From Hofstenia miamia (taxonomy: Eukaryota; Xenacoelomorpha; Acoela; Hofsteniidae), in contig CABFPE010001540.1 in the NCBI GenBank assembly GCA_900660155.1, positions 1 through 29,901 of the forward strand: a stretch of DNA of 29,901 bases. Direction: 5' to 3'. A program made the position numbers and the translations under genes. Each line of letters opens with the position of its first letter. Within the stretch, counting starts at the first letter, position 1. This document shows, in pieces, positions 10,449 to 20,639 of the stretch. Below the pieces are notes generated by a model. It made no database searches. It saw nothing but the letters and a program-made list of their open reading frames with translations, and was not told where the DNA came from.

Positions 10449-11365
10449 ATAGATTTTTTGAGTAGCCGATGTTTTTACGCTATTGTTAAGGATGAAAAAT
10501 CTACTAATCTGTTCACAGACATTGGAACTCCCCAAGGAACAGTTGGGAGTCCCACCTATTACAACTTGGCAGTCAATGATGTGGATCCGTGTTAGGAGGT
10601 GGAGGACCCATCAACAGTTACGCCAACCATTTTTGCTGATGATATCTCAGAATTAATAGAAGAATCTTTTGGCCGTGATATTTCGTACCAAGTCGTCAAT
10701 ACACTGATTAAGCAATTCCTCAATAAGAAATTAAATCTGAACGTTTCAAAGTCCAAAGAAATTGTGATTTGTTCAAATAGAAAAATGTCTTGTCCGTTGT
10801 GCATACCAGGATTTCAATGTGTCCGGAGCATGCTTATTCTTGGAATTGTATTTGATAAGAAACTCACGTTCTCAGCTCATTTGAAAAATGTTACAGGAGC
10901 AGCCTCATCGGTACTTTATTTGATTTTGAAACTGAAACACATTGGATTTAGGCCTGATGAGTTGAAATTGCTTTACCAGTCATTGGTACTTTCTAAGCTT
11001 ACTTACGCTTGCTCTGGTTGGAGAGGTGTGTCGTTGCAAAACAACAAGCTCATTGACCAGGTTCAGAAAAAAGCCATAAGGTTTGGTATTATCGACACAT
11101 TTGTCCCAATTCATTAGATTGTTTATGAATCTGATCAGAAACGTTTCAACAAGATAATCAAATCCCAGAATCATCCCTGGCACGGTACATTCCTTCAAGA
11201 TCAGAGTATGCAAAAGATCGCCTCCGATGGAGAAATGTTGGAGGAAAATCCAAGAAGATCTTCCCTGATCGATATTTAAAAGTTTGCTGACTAATTAGTT
11301 TTGTAACTTTCATGGATGTTAATCTATGATTAAATAAAAGTAATCTCTATCTATTTATCTATTAA
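10449..11365 (+). mobile_element. 5'-truncated non-LTR retrotransposon (LINE), RT C-terminal half
   Basis: One frame runs from 10449 to 11180 with two in-frame TAGs (10593 and 11115). It contains the reverse transcriptase motifs in order: GTPQGTVGSP at about 10530-10560, the catalytic FADD at about 10629 (YADD in most families), then LNLNVSKSKE and LGIVFDKKLTFSAHLK (the late palm and thumb region). A typical LINE C-terminal tail follows: LYQSLVLSKLTYACSGW, QKKAIRF and YESDQKRFNKI. After a frameshift near 11175 the tail continues LARYIPSRSEYAKDRLRWRN. The 3' end carries aataaaag, then ctatctatttatctatta, a short tandem tail as in CR1/Jockey-type elements rather than poly(A). The N-terminal part of RT and the endonuclease are absent, the usual outcome of incomplete reverse transcription. 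Confidence 0.8.
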
Positions 11366-11542
11366 ATAGTACAATGTGAAATTATCCATAAAATTAACTA
11401 AGTTGTTTACAGCGAATAAATAATATTTTTCAAATCGCCGGTTAGATAATAGATTATCTATTAGAGATACAGACCTCTTTCCAGCTCTGACATAATAATG
11501 TCCTTAACAATTTTGAAGAAATGTTCACATTGAATTGCTTAC

Positions 11543-11701
11543 ATTTTCACCCACTTTCTTTCCATCCCACACAAGACCATAGCTTTTGACGCCTAATGGT
11601 GTCCAAGGGGGCCAAACCAAGGTCAACTGATCTGGGGAAGAAGACACTTCTACAGACAGCCATGGCCCTCCGTTGTTGCAAAGAGTAGGACATTCGACAC
11701 G
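11543..11701 (-). CDS. Exon of FN3 receptor-like gene (first half of FN3 domain B)
   Basis: The minus-strand exon of 159 bases (53 codons) has phase 0 at both ends, acceptor attattatag and donor AAT|gtaagc. It reads RVECPTLCNNGGPWLSVEV, then SSPDQLTLVWPPWTPLGVKS and YGLVWDGKKVGEN. The P-x-x-L-x-V-x-x-S-x-x-x-L-x-L-x-W-x-x-P pattern is the A-B-C strand signature of an FN3 domain, with the conserved W. GC content is visibly higher than in the surrounding intron. The next half of the domain should be the exon near 8347-8068. Two cysteines precede the domain. Extracellular location is inferred from the domain type. Confidence 0.7.
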
Positions 11702-12120
11702 CTATAATAATTACTCTTAAATGATAATATCACAAGTTCGTTTTAAGAAAACATAATAAATGATATTATAATTACAGAAGTTATTAATTTTCAGTTTGGC
11801 TTAGCTATTTGAAGAAAATATTGAATTCAACCTTTCCATTTTTTTTCAAAATAATAGTAATAGTAATAATATGTTTACTAGACAAAAAATTAAATATTTT
11901 AACTAAGAATATTAGACAACTAAGCTCACTCACTATTTATGAGAAACAATAAGCTACAAACTGAGGCTCAACACTTTTAGCAACAAAGTAGAAATAATTC
12001 GTAATTATTTGCTTTGATTACTCAAAGACATGCAAACGCGCGTGTATATTTTAATCAATGCATAGTGCGCTTCCTCAGACGTCAGTTGCTTGATTAATTG
12101 CTATAAAAAAATTCTTGACA

Positions 12121-12142
12121 TATATATATATACATATATATA
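12121..12142. repeat. Short (TA)n microsatellite
   Basis: TA dinucleotides with one C interruption, followed by a T-run, within an intron of the FN3 gene. Confidence 0.85.
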
Positions 12143-12367
12143 TTTTTTTTTCTTAGCAAAACCAAGCAGAGACATGCCCTGTTTGTAAATGTTTCTCAGT
12201 AATTTGGCTTGTTTGAGCCTTGTGTTCTTATAGCGCGTTTCCTAGAGTGTGTCAGACAACATAAGAGTGTAAGGGCAACAAAATAATGCATGTATTTATA
12301 TGATTCATGTACAATATTGTTCTAAAAGTGAGAAAGAGTACATGATACAATTTCAAAACATAACCAC

Positions 12368-12520
12368 CTGAGGTCGGGAAAACTTGGGAAGATGTTTCTT
12401 AGATGTAGAAAAACACTGTATTTGAACAGTATATTCGCAACCACCTTGAAGCCCACTTACTAAGCAGCTGTACGTGGAGGAATTGAATCGCCGACAATAT
12501 CTTATGCCATTAAGCAAAAA
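12368..12520 (-). CDS. Exon of FN3 receptor-like gene (second half of FN3 domain A)
   Basis: The minus-strand exon of 153 bases (51 codons) has phase 0 at both ends, acceptor ctttttttag and donor CAG|gtggtt. It reads FLLNGIRYCRRFNSSTYSC, then LVSGLQGGCEYTVQIQCF and STSKKHLPKFSRPQ. The L-x-G-L-x-x-x-x-x-Y-T-V-x-I pattern is the E-F strand signature of FN3. Joined in phase 0 to the upstream exon at 15585-15457, it completes a domain of about 94 residues, the usual FN3 size. The cysteines and the end of the domain recall cytokine-receptor-type FN3 modules, but no WSxWS box is present, so that is only a suggestion. Confidence 0.7.
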
Positions 12521-13810
12521 CTAAAAAAGGTGTTATAGAAATAATTTAGCAATTTAGTTGTTAATGTATACCATTAAGCTTTTTAAATTTTGAATTTGCT
12601 GATTTAGTTGTTTGTGATTATACTCAAAACTAAAAATTTTTTTCAAATACATAAAATTTATATTGAGCATTTAATTTCCTAAATTTTCTGTAAAAACTAA
12701 GTTTGATAGCAAAAATATTTTGATTATTATACATTCTTCTCATCAATATTTACTCCGCAAATAATATATAGTAACATTTTGTTCTTTCGCATTTTAATAG
12801 TGAAAACTACAACAAACAGTAAATCGTCTACATCTACACAACTTTTCGTATAGTAGTAAGGACAGAAGTTGGGCGTCCCGGCATACTGAATTTTACTGGC
12901 CAAGAATGCAATGAATGCAAAGGAAACTTGGAATTAGCCCTGCTTGAAGAGTATGGCCAGCAACTTCAACCGATTTCAATATCAAAGCATCATAAGGACA
13001 TTTAAGCAGTATTAAAATTAGTGAAGTATAAGATGTACTATTTCAAAGAAGCTTGTACTGTTGTTGAATGAAATTTTTTATTCTATTCTAAGCCGTCTAA
13101 AATTCGTAGTTGAAGCAAAGAATTATCCGCGAAATATGAAGGCCTAAATGAAGTGTTTTCTGTTTGTTCTAAAGAACTAAAAATTCTTAAATTCAAGTTT
13201 ACTTGAAAAACGTTGAAAATTATCAAACACTGTATTTATTTGTACATTGCTACTTGGTTGGATGAAATACGAGTGTTTTCTATCGAACTCCAAATTACCT
13301 AATAAATTATTTGAAGCAAAAATATCTGTTTTTAATGGGGAATAACTGCTTAATGCGTTTTATCTCGAAAATCCGATATAGTGCATGGAATTACTCGACT
13401 ACGGAGTGGCGAGTATGGGAAGCAAGATTCACAATTAAAAATAGTACTTCATTCAAAAACAAACAAACAGGCAGAATATTATATTTCACTACATTTTATG
13501 AACAATTTCTTCATTCGAAATGTTGAGTTTATGATACTTGAAGATTTTTTTCTAGATAAATACTGTTTTATCTAATCTAGTGTTGACTGCTGAAATTACT
13601 TCTAATTATCACTTTAAATATATATAAAATGCACGCAACGATGGTCGATTATTGTCAATGACATCATCGACACAGACTGGCCTACTATTTCCATTTCCTG
13701 GTGAGTAACCGATTTTTGATGGCAAACCCGAATCCCAAATATATATTTTTGTACAGTGCTTCAGGAAGTATATGAATTTTCATTTTTCAGACGCGTTGAG
13801 TGCATATATA
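12521..13810. other. Intron sequence of FN3 gene, one weak coding-like patch
   Basis: Most of this is AT-rich and featureless. At about 12830-13005 on the plus strand there is a GC-richer frame (VRTEVGRPGILNFTG, then NLELALLEEYGQQL), open for nearly 60 codons without an ATG start. I do not recognise it; it may be a relic of a mobile element. The open frame at 13311-13526 has no recognisable motif. Confidence 0.35.
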
Positions 13811-13870
13811 AAGTGTTGTGCAAAAGTTTAGCAACCCCCATAAAAATCAAGTATTTTTGGATAATTTTAA
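13811..13870 (+). repeat. Left terminal inverted repeat of the Tc1-type element
   Basis: Pairs with the minus strand of 14415-14356. About 56 of 60 positions match. It is preceded by TA. Confidence 0.85.
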
Positions 13871-13955
13871 TAGAACTATTAGCCTAATTAATGTACAAAA
13901 GTCAATTTATGTTACACACTGTACTTAAGAATAACAAATTGACATAAAAAGTTCA

Positions 13956-14300
13956 TTAATATTCAATATTTTCTGTGAAGGCCCTTATTCTCAAGGCATT
14001 GAATTGAACAACTTCTGACAGTAATCACCTGTGATCTGTTCAAGAAAAACATCTTTGATGATGTTGATGAGGTGTGGCAGGCTCGTAGGCTTTTTCTCCA
14101 TCACTTGATCTTTCATGTAATCCCAACAATTTTCAATCAAATTTAAATCTAGGGGAGTTACCAGGCCATCTCATGGCGAGCTGAAAAGACTGTTCTTGGA
14201 AACATTGAGTGACAATTCGGGCAGTATGGGGAGTGGCTCCATCTTGCTCGAAAAAGGTGGCATTTTTGATAACCATAAATTGTGATACCTTTTCTTCTGT
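13956..14300 (-). pseudogene. Tc1-like transposase C-terminal fragment
   Basis: The minus strand reads FEQDGATPHTARIVTQCFQE and RWPGNSP, the hallmark region around the second catalytic aspartate of Tc1/mariner transposases. One extra T shifts the frame at the SP-D-L-N motif. In the next frame the sequence continues NLIENCWDYMKDQ, carrying the catalytic glutamate, then EKKPTSLPHLINI and ITGDYCQKLFNSMP. Another shift leads to RIRAFTENIEY and a stop at 13956. If the inserted T is ignored, 35 residues separate the Asp and Glu, suggesting a DD35E rather than DD34E arrangement. The N-terminal DNA-binding part and first catalytic Asp are gone. Confidence 0.8.
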
Positions 14301-14355
14301 TGAACAGTATAGTGACAACACCATATAATGAAATTTATTAGTTCTATTAGACATT

Positions 14356-14415
14356 TAAAATTATCAAAAAATATTTGATTTTTTTGGGGGTTGCGAAACT
14401 TTTGCACAACACTTT
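14356..14415 (-). repeat. Right terminal inverted repeat of the Tc1-type element
   Basis: Reverse complement of the left repeat with four substitutions. It is followed by TA at 14416-14417. Confidence 0.85.
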
Positions 14416-14603
14416 ATATCTATAAAGATGATGATTCTTCAAATGAATATTATTCTCAGTTTAAGGGACATTTCTTAACCTGAAACTAGCTCATTGAAGT
14501 TATTGTATATTCTCAATAAAAACCTTGTTTGTATTCCAATTTTCCATTCTGATAAACAAACTGAATCCGATCTCAGTGTAGTCCCGAGTTTTGTTCGAAA
14601 TCT

Positions 14604-14745
14604 CCACTGGTGACTATGAGTGGCTGCCATTGCTACTACTGCTACTACTTCTCCACCAGTGGTCCACTGGTGGCTATGAGTGGCTACAATTGCCACTCCT
14701 GCCAATGCTTCCCCACCAGTGGACCACTGGTAGTGGCTACATGGG
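14604..14745 (+). repeat. 60-bp minisatellite, about 2.4 copies
   Basis: The unit starts ccactggtgrctatgagtgg and recurs at 14604, 14664 and 14724 with an exact 60-base period. Because the period is a multiple of three, one plus-strand frame encodes a 20-residue periodic peptide (STGGYEWLQLPLLPMLPHQW in the second copy). Unit junctions contain the palindrome-like ccaccagtggtccactgg. It is GC-richer than its surroundings. I see no start codon context or splice signal that would make it a real gene. Confidence 0.8.
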
Positions 14746-15456
14746 TAGATTAACTAGGATACATTTCTGCAACATAGCCATTAATTCCGACTGTAGCTTA
14801 CTCGGTGATTTACTGCTCTTTAAATTGACTACAGTATATATTTGTAAAAATAATGACGAATTTTTGTTGATATCTTGTAAGCTCTACTACACATCCCTGA
14901 TAACTATGTTAAGAGCGGAGAGTTAAAAGCTAGAAAAATATTTTCTATTACAAGAAGTTTGCATTTGAGATGTTGTTTTGGGAAATTAATAATAATTCAG
15001 TTACAAAAAAAGTGATTAAAATTAAAAATATTCATGTGAATCAGTATGCAGCCAAAATGTATTTTTTTCACTGATGTTATGCTGCATGGCAAAAGAAACG
15101 TACGCTTTATTTCTTCTTAGTTAGTTGTTTGCTAATAAATTTTTAGGTAATCTTTGGGAAATTAGGTGAAAAATGCATATTTGAATCCTTAACATAGATA
15201 GATTTTAACATAGTAAATCTCTAATGCAATAGATTATAAGACTTCGAGCAAAGCTTAGTAATTGCCAGAGCAGGGATAGTAAATCAATTGCTAACGAGGG
15301 TTCAAGGGTAAAACCACATTGACACTTCTATGAGCGCATTAGTTGAATGGATAGATCCTGCTCTTTTGCTAGTTTCCCATCTAGCTTGAGGCCTTATATT
15401 TTAAAAAAACCGTACTCTACAATAAACAATAAAAATAATATTTGTAAAGTTTGAAC

Positions 15457-15585
15457 CTGGTAATTAGCAACTAATTTGTGGAAGACCACATGAGGAAGTT
15501 TCCATGACACTTGCAGAAACTCTCCTTCAACGAAAGTAGTTAGGCACTCTATTTCTAGTCTGTCCCAAATGATCATGTCATCATC
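15457..15585 (-). CDS. Exon of FN3 receptor-like gene (first half of FN3 domain A)
   Basis: The minus-strand exon of 129 bases (43 codons) has phase 0 at both ends, acceptor attatttag and donor CAG|gttcaa. It reads DDDMIIWDRLEIECLTTFVE, then GEFLQVSWKLPHVVFHKL and VANYQ. L-x-V-S-W-K-x-P, then Y-x, is the B-C strand FN3 signature. It joins in phase 0 to the exon at 12520-12368. Upstream exons carrying the signal peptide and any earlier domains were not identified with confidence in the window. Confidence 0.65.
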
Positions 15586-15739
15586 CTAAATAATAGGTAT
15601 TTGAGTTGAGTTAACATTTGATTGTTTTTATAAATGTTTGTTTGTAGAAGAGTTGAATAGTTATAAAATTTTAAAGGAATCCCCGTTAACAACAGCAAAT
15701 TTGTTACTGGTTTGAATTTATTCCAAGATTCTGGGGTAG

Positions 15740-15795
15740 AGCCCGTAATGGGCACGGACAAAAGAGTACGGGCACGTGGACGGGCTCTGCATGAA
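15740..15795. repeat. GC-rich dispersed repeat piece, copy a
   Basis: Contains gggcacggacaaa, then gggcacgtggacgggctctgc. The same words recur at 17020-17085, suggesting a diverged interspersed repeat. It stands out against the AT-rich background. Confidence 0.5.
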
Positions 15796-16994
15796 TATTT
15801 GTTGTTGTTATTCAAGGATCTAAATTCTTCAAATCATTTGATGTACATTAGGTCTTTTCTGCATTATGCCGTATATGTATTTCGTGTTACTCTAATCTTC
15901 ATATAGATTTCCCGTAGAAATTACAAAACTATACATAAAATATTACATATAAAATTAATTGCCTTCATCAATTTTAAGAAATTCAATTTCACTGTCATCT
16001 GACATTGCATTAATAATAATATAGTACTTATGTATATTATATTGTAATGTAAGAAGCTTAAGTTGTTAACTATTTTACAATGTCATACAAGCAATGCAAT
16101 GTCGCTTCAATTTAATTATTTTCATACCGTTTGGTGTGTTGTCAATCATGTTCAAGGTCGGATTTATATGCTTAAAAATATCCTGAAATATGCGTCATCA
16201 AACAATGCTTTTATACCAATAGACACATAAATGTTGCTTCCAGTGGTCAACAGTCATGAACATTGATTGTGATGATTGAATTTCACCCACCTAGACTAAA
16301 GCCACATTTCTGTATATAAAAGCATCTAAAGGATTGCAAGAATTTTTCCTCCTTTATAAATTGGGCAAGTACTCTCATAGATAATCGAGATTTTTTATAA
16401 GATTTTCAGCGTTTCTTTGTACATCCCCTTGTATTAGTTCTATGACATTATCGAATATCTCAACCTGGCTGCAAAGAAATAACCTCCCTCGCAGTTGCGT
16501 TATAACTTCAAAACGAAAATGAAAGATACCGTAATGTAACACAATTCCTACATTATGTTGTCGTCCAGCAAATAAATAAGTTTTAAAATTTCCAATATTT
16601 ATGAGTCTTCAGTTTCGAGGTGTTGCAGGAATAGATAAAGCTCAGTGAAATATTTGGCATATGTGACATTCGCGTGGGAAATACATTGAATATACGAGTT
16701 ATCATGGAAACATGCGTTAAGGGAAACTGTGTCCAAATATGCTTAAAAATCTGCTTTATGCCTTAAGCCCTAATTATGGTTATGATGTTTGAAGCCGACC
16801 TTCTCAATGATTAACAAAACTTGTTGATTAATTTGCTCAAAACGGAACTTAATTATGATTTTATAGTTATAAAATTAAACTTCTCAGTGATTTAAAAAAA
16901 ATTAATTTTTTTGTTGATGTAAACTTCATTGATGGCTATGATAATCTAAGTATGTTTCTTTTTAATCGCACAGTTGAAGGTTTTTGTTGCATCA

Positions 16995-17095
16995 AGCTAC
17001 GGGCACAACGGGCTTAGCATACGGGCACGGACAAAGCAACGAGCCTATTTTCATGGATACGGACTACGGCCAGGGACACGGGCTCTGCCCTAGCC
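16995..17095. repeat. GC-rich dispersed repeat piece, copy b
   Basis: Contains repeated acgggc words, including gggcacggacaaa (shared exactly with 15749-15761) and cacgggctctgcc. Its nature is unknown. The short frame across it has no recognisable protein. Confidence 0.5.
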
Positions 17096-18968
17096 AAGAT
17101 TTACTGTCAAATATAAATTTTATGTCAACGAGAAATGATTCACTCTATATTGGGAAAAGGCATGATCTTAGAATACTTTGTAGCATAGCAATTAGGATAC
17201 AAATATTCGTCCATACTTTGTACAAGTGCTTAGCGATTTTGAATTTACAATTGATTTGAGCCGCAAATGTCTATTTGAGGAAAATATAGGAGTAATATGA
17301 CTGAAGTTCTAACTCAACAGAATCCTAGTATTTATAATGGATCGGTAATACAAAAACGCAATTATATTGATATATTTAAGAAAGAAGCCTTTTTTAGAAA
17401 ATTATGCTATGAAATTTAAAAGATGGGCTTCTATTTTTAACATTTATCCACAATCCAAAATATGGTATCAATGATGATCTTTCGTAAAAAATGTGTACAC
17501 GTGTCAATAAATGCGTCTTCTAAAATATTTTTCTAGCTCTAATTTTATAATTTCCATAAAAAATTATTTTGAATATTGACCGAAATTCAGATTTTTCGAG
17601 TAACTTATAAAATGAAAAATATTTTTTGATATATGAAACCAGTGCCATTTTAATTGGGTAATATGGGATTGTACCCTCTTCAAGTTTCTAACCACTATAT
17701 TTTGGTAAAATTAGTATATTTTTCGTAAAAAAATTATAAAATTTAAATGGCTAGATACATTTTAACGGTATATTTTGACAATATTTATATAAGTTCTGGA
17801 ATAATTGATCCCCTTAACTTGATTACCAATGAAATCTCCTTCATCAGAAATTCTTTGTGTAATCATCTGGATGAAAGTAATCTTACTACAATTCAAATTA
17901 AGTAAGTATAATTTATATTTAGTCATTATATAGAAAATGAATGAAATATATTAAAATGAAAGAATTTTTCGGTAAAAGTGAAGTCGTCAACGATGGACAA
18001 AGGATTTAATTGATTGGAAATTGCCCGTGTTTTGTTTAGGATATTAAATTTTAATTGAAATATAATGAAATCTTCCTCCGTAATTGGTAAGATTCGTCAC
18101 AATAATGCAACAATAAAAACAAAAATATACTGAGTTGAATTTAAAGCCAACGGAATGGTTCCATTATATATTCTATTTTCGTAAAGTCTTATATATTTCA
18201 TTCAGTTGCTACGGACATTTTCTGTTCAAGTTCAGTCAGAGTTGAAAATGAACCGGGTCGCGCTTGCATTTTTTAATACTGTAGGCGCTGGTGTCATAAT
18301 AAATTGTTGAAATATGAAAATCACAGTTAATTTAATAAATCACCCCAGTAATCTATATTAGGTACATTAAAATAGAAAATTTAGTAGCAGTAAGTATCAT
18401 GAGAAGGTAGTTTCCTCAAATCTTGCTCAACAAATTTCGGATGTAACCGATGGAAATGCTAAAATAGAAAACAGGGCCGGGCTTGTGCAAAGGCCGAAAA
18501 AACACGGTCCATTTCCAAATCTGAGTTGTAATAGTCATAGGTTGCAACCCATAACTATTATTGTTTCCCTCGATATATTTTACTACTTACAAACAGAGGT
18601 ATTGTTCAAGATATAAAGACTATCTAGGTTAAATAAATACTAATATGGAGTAAAGTAAATTATTAAATTAATAATTTATGAATTATAGGGATTCAGTGGG
18701 AGGAGTACGTTCAACATTCATCTTTTGCTTTAATGCCTTAAAGGTCCGTCATTAAATCAATTAATGAAGTTGAAAAATACTTTCTTTATATGTAACATGC
18801 TCTTCGTCCAATCCTTAGAAAATACCATTGAAAAAGAAATTTCTTTAATAATATTCTTCTACTTTCAATACATTGATTGCTTTACCAGTTGTTCCCTTGG
18901 TGATTCTATTAGCATTTCTCAACTGCCAATTTCGAATAAATATAAATGATTGAAAGCTCAATATTTTG

Positions 18969-18969
<1 letters not shown>

Positions 18970-19003
<34 letters not shown>
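18970..19003. repeat. (TA)n microsatellite
   Basis: About 34 bases of uninterrupted TA. Confidence 0.95.
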
Positions 19004-19005
<2 letters not shown>

Positions 19006-19349
19006 AATTGCATATTTTAAGCAATAGTCAATTCACAACTGGTTTTAAGTACATGAGATCAGTGATTTTTGAATTTAGTGAGTTCTTCAATAAAGCGTTG
19101 TTTTGCAAAGCTCAACAAAAACTGTCCTGTACGCTTTATAACTGCATTCACGTTATAATAGACTTAATTTCTTTCCTTGGTACTCTTTCGTCAGTAATTT
19201 AAACAATGTGATGGGCTAACTGTTTTATTGACTAGGTATGTGTGGATGGTTATTGTCATGTTGCCACAACAGCTACCCTATGTAAACTTTACTTGAAATT
19301 TCTTTCCTGAATTTTGTTAACGCTGTTTATAAAAATTGGCAGTAAATTA

Positions 19350-19838
19350 TGATCTCAATGTTTTTCCTACATTTGTAACTCTGAGACAAAATTTGTCATC
19401 TCCACTAAAGGGCAACAGAAGCATGGTCTCTTCTGCAATAAGCATTAGGCACGAAATTTTGGTTTTTTCTGTTGGCATTTCTCTTGTTATATCTTCAAAT
19501 TTCTTTTCAAGCATTGAGGTGAGAACGTGATCGAAGTTTCATCTTCAATTATCCATTGCTTAAGAAAATCATCCATATGCCTAACAAGTCCGTTGCACAG
19601 TCAACACGATGTGCTTTACGTTATTCAAACAAATTGTAAGGCATTCAGATACTGCAATGATGAACAGTTTGCAATGAAGGTGCATGTGAATTTCAGACAG
19701 TGATAAGTTTGCTGTGATTTTCCTTTGCGCTAACATCATTTTTAGCTTTTGTAAAAACATAAATTGAGTATCCGTAGATGAATATTCCAACCGCCCACAG
19801 TGAATAAAAGTGAAATTATAGCATTCTGCTACATTCAT
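19350..19838 (-). pseudogene. Unidentified coding-like relic
   Basis: The minus strand is open from 19838 to 19581 (YNFTFIHCGRLEYSST, then QFMFLQKLKMMLAQRKITAN). After about 55 bases with several stops it is open again from about 19526 to 19350 (TSMLEKKFEDITREMPTEKT, then PFSGDDKFCLRVTNVGKTL). Both stretches have amino-acid composition more protein-like than the surrounding shadows. I do not recognise a family and no splice signals clearly link them. A decayed transposase is one possibility; chance is another. Confidence 0.2.
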
Positions 19839-19997
19839 TTAGTCATTCTTGGGTTTCATTGGCTAATATTACTACAGGTTGAATGCAGTAATTTATATGA
19901 CAGTCTAGCCCTACTTGTGTGAATCAACAATTTTTCAAAAAATTTCGATCATATACATAGGTTTGGTAGTTATGTAATAACATATGGTTTCCGGAAA

Positions 19998-20351
19998 AGA
20001 TGGAAATGGACCAGGCTGTCCATGGGTTGGATGGACTTTAGTTAACTGGGCTGGGTATGGGCTGGACCTGGCCTAAATCTCCATGGTCTCAAATGAGTTT
20101 GATATTTTTGCCCCTTAAAACATTAATTCCAATGCCAACATGCTTCGATTAAGAAATTTTAATTGAAAGGGTCTATGAGTCATAATTGAAAGAATTATTA
20201 AGGTCATAGGGAATATTCTTCATCAGAAGACCTAGCAATAATTTAATAATTTAAAAAGGAGTTGAGTCAAACAAACAGTATTTTTCGAGCGACACTAAAT
20301 ACCATTGTTTTTCTTTTCCTTGAAATCAGTGCAGCTAGGGTCATGGCCAAC

Positions 20352-20399
<48 letters not shown>

Positions 20400-20637
20400 C
20401 AAAATACATATTCTATATTGCTTGGATATACAGGAAAAAGTTATATTTTGTTTAAAACATTACTTGGAATCCCTACTAATACGAAATTTGTTCATGTATG
20501 CATGTTTTACCTTATAGAAACCACTTTAGATTGAAATTAGCCACGATTTTTTTGTAAAAGGGGCTTTTTAAATATGGGCTTAAAATGGACTGGGCTGGGA
20601 AATTTTTCAAAGTACGTAGCCCATTTCCATCTCTGAT
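19998..20637. repeat. Possible non-autonomous element with gatggaaatgg ends
   Basis: The left side has agatggaaatggaccaggc. The right side, on the minus strand from 20636, has agagatggaaatgggctacg. Both flanks also contain tggactgggctggg-type words (20030-20065 and 20585-20600). The two form an imperfect inverted pair about 635 bases apart enclosing the (TA)n tract. No target-site duplication was visible, so the boundaries are guesses. The right end, read as CAGAGATGG, resembles hAT-type termini. Confidence 0.3.
20354..20395. repeat. (TA)n microsatellite
   Basis: About 42 bases of TA with a terminal CA variation. Confidence 0.95.
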
Positions 20638-20639
20638 TT

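Larger units (their letters stand above)
13811..14415 (-). mobile_element. Tc1/mariner-type deletion derivative with 60-bp terminal inverted repeats
   Basis: Both ends are visible. The left end starts aagtgttgtgcaaaagttt at 13811; the right end, read on the minus strand from 14415, starts with the same 19 bases. The inverted repeats extend about 60 bases with 4 mismatches and include gcaaccccca. TA dinucleotides flank both sides (13809-13810 and 14416-14417), the expected Tc1/mariner target duplication. At 605 bases it is far shorter than an autonomous element (about 1.2-1.6 kb). It keeps only the C-terminal third of a transposase on the minus strand. It lies in the intron between the two halves of FN3 domain A. 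Confidence 0.85.
15586..18969. other. Non-coding stretch, no supported gene
   Basis: Apart from the two GC-rich repeat pieces I see only AT-rich sequence. A small patch at about 18473-18530 (gggccgggc, then tccatttccaaatctg) resembles the words at 20000 and 20620. One exon-like island at 16182-16128 on the minus strand was not accepted. Confidence 0.4.

Noticed and set aside
15240..15395. Possible tRNA-derived SINE (ggttcaaggg and tagttgaatggatag words)
   Set aside because: The B-box-like word precedes the A-box-like word on the same strand, and no cloverleaf can be drawn.
16128..16182. Minus-strand exon-like island (DIFKHINPTLNMIDNTPN) with good acceptor and donor
   Set aside because: It ends in phase 1, while the next FN3 exon starts in phase 0, and the peptide has no recognisable motif.
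18939..20534. Open frames at 18966-19202 and 20262-20534 encoding IYIYIY runs
   Set aside because: They are translations of (TA)n microsatellites.
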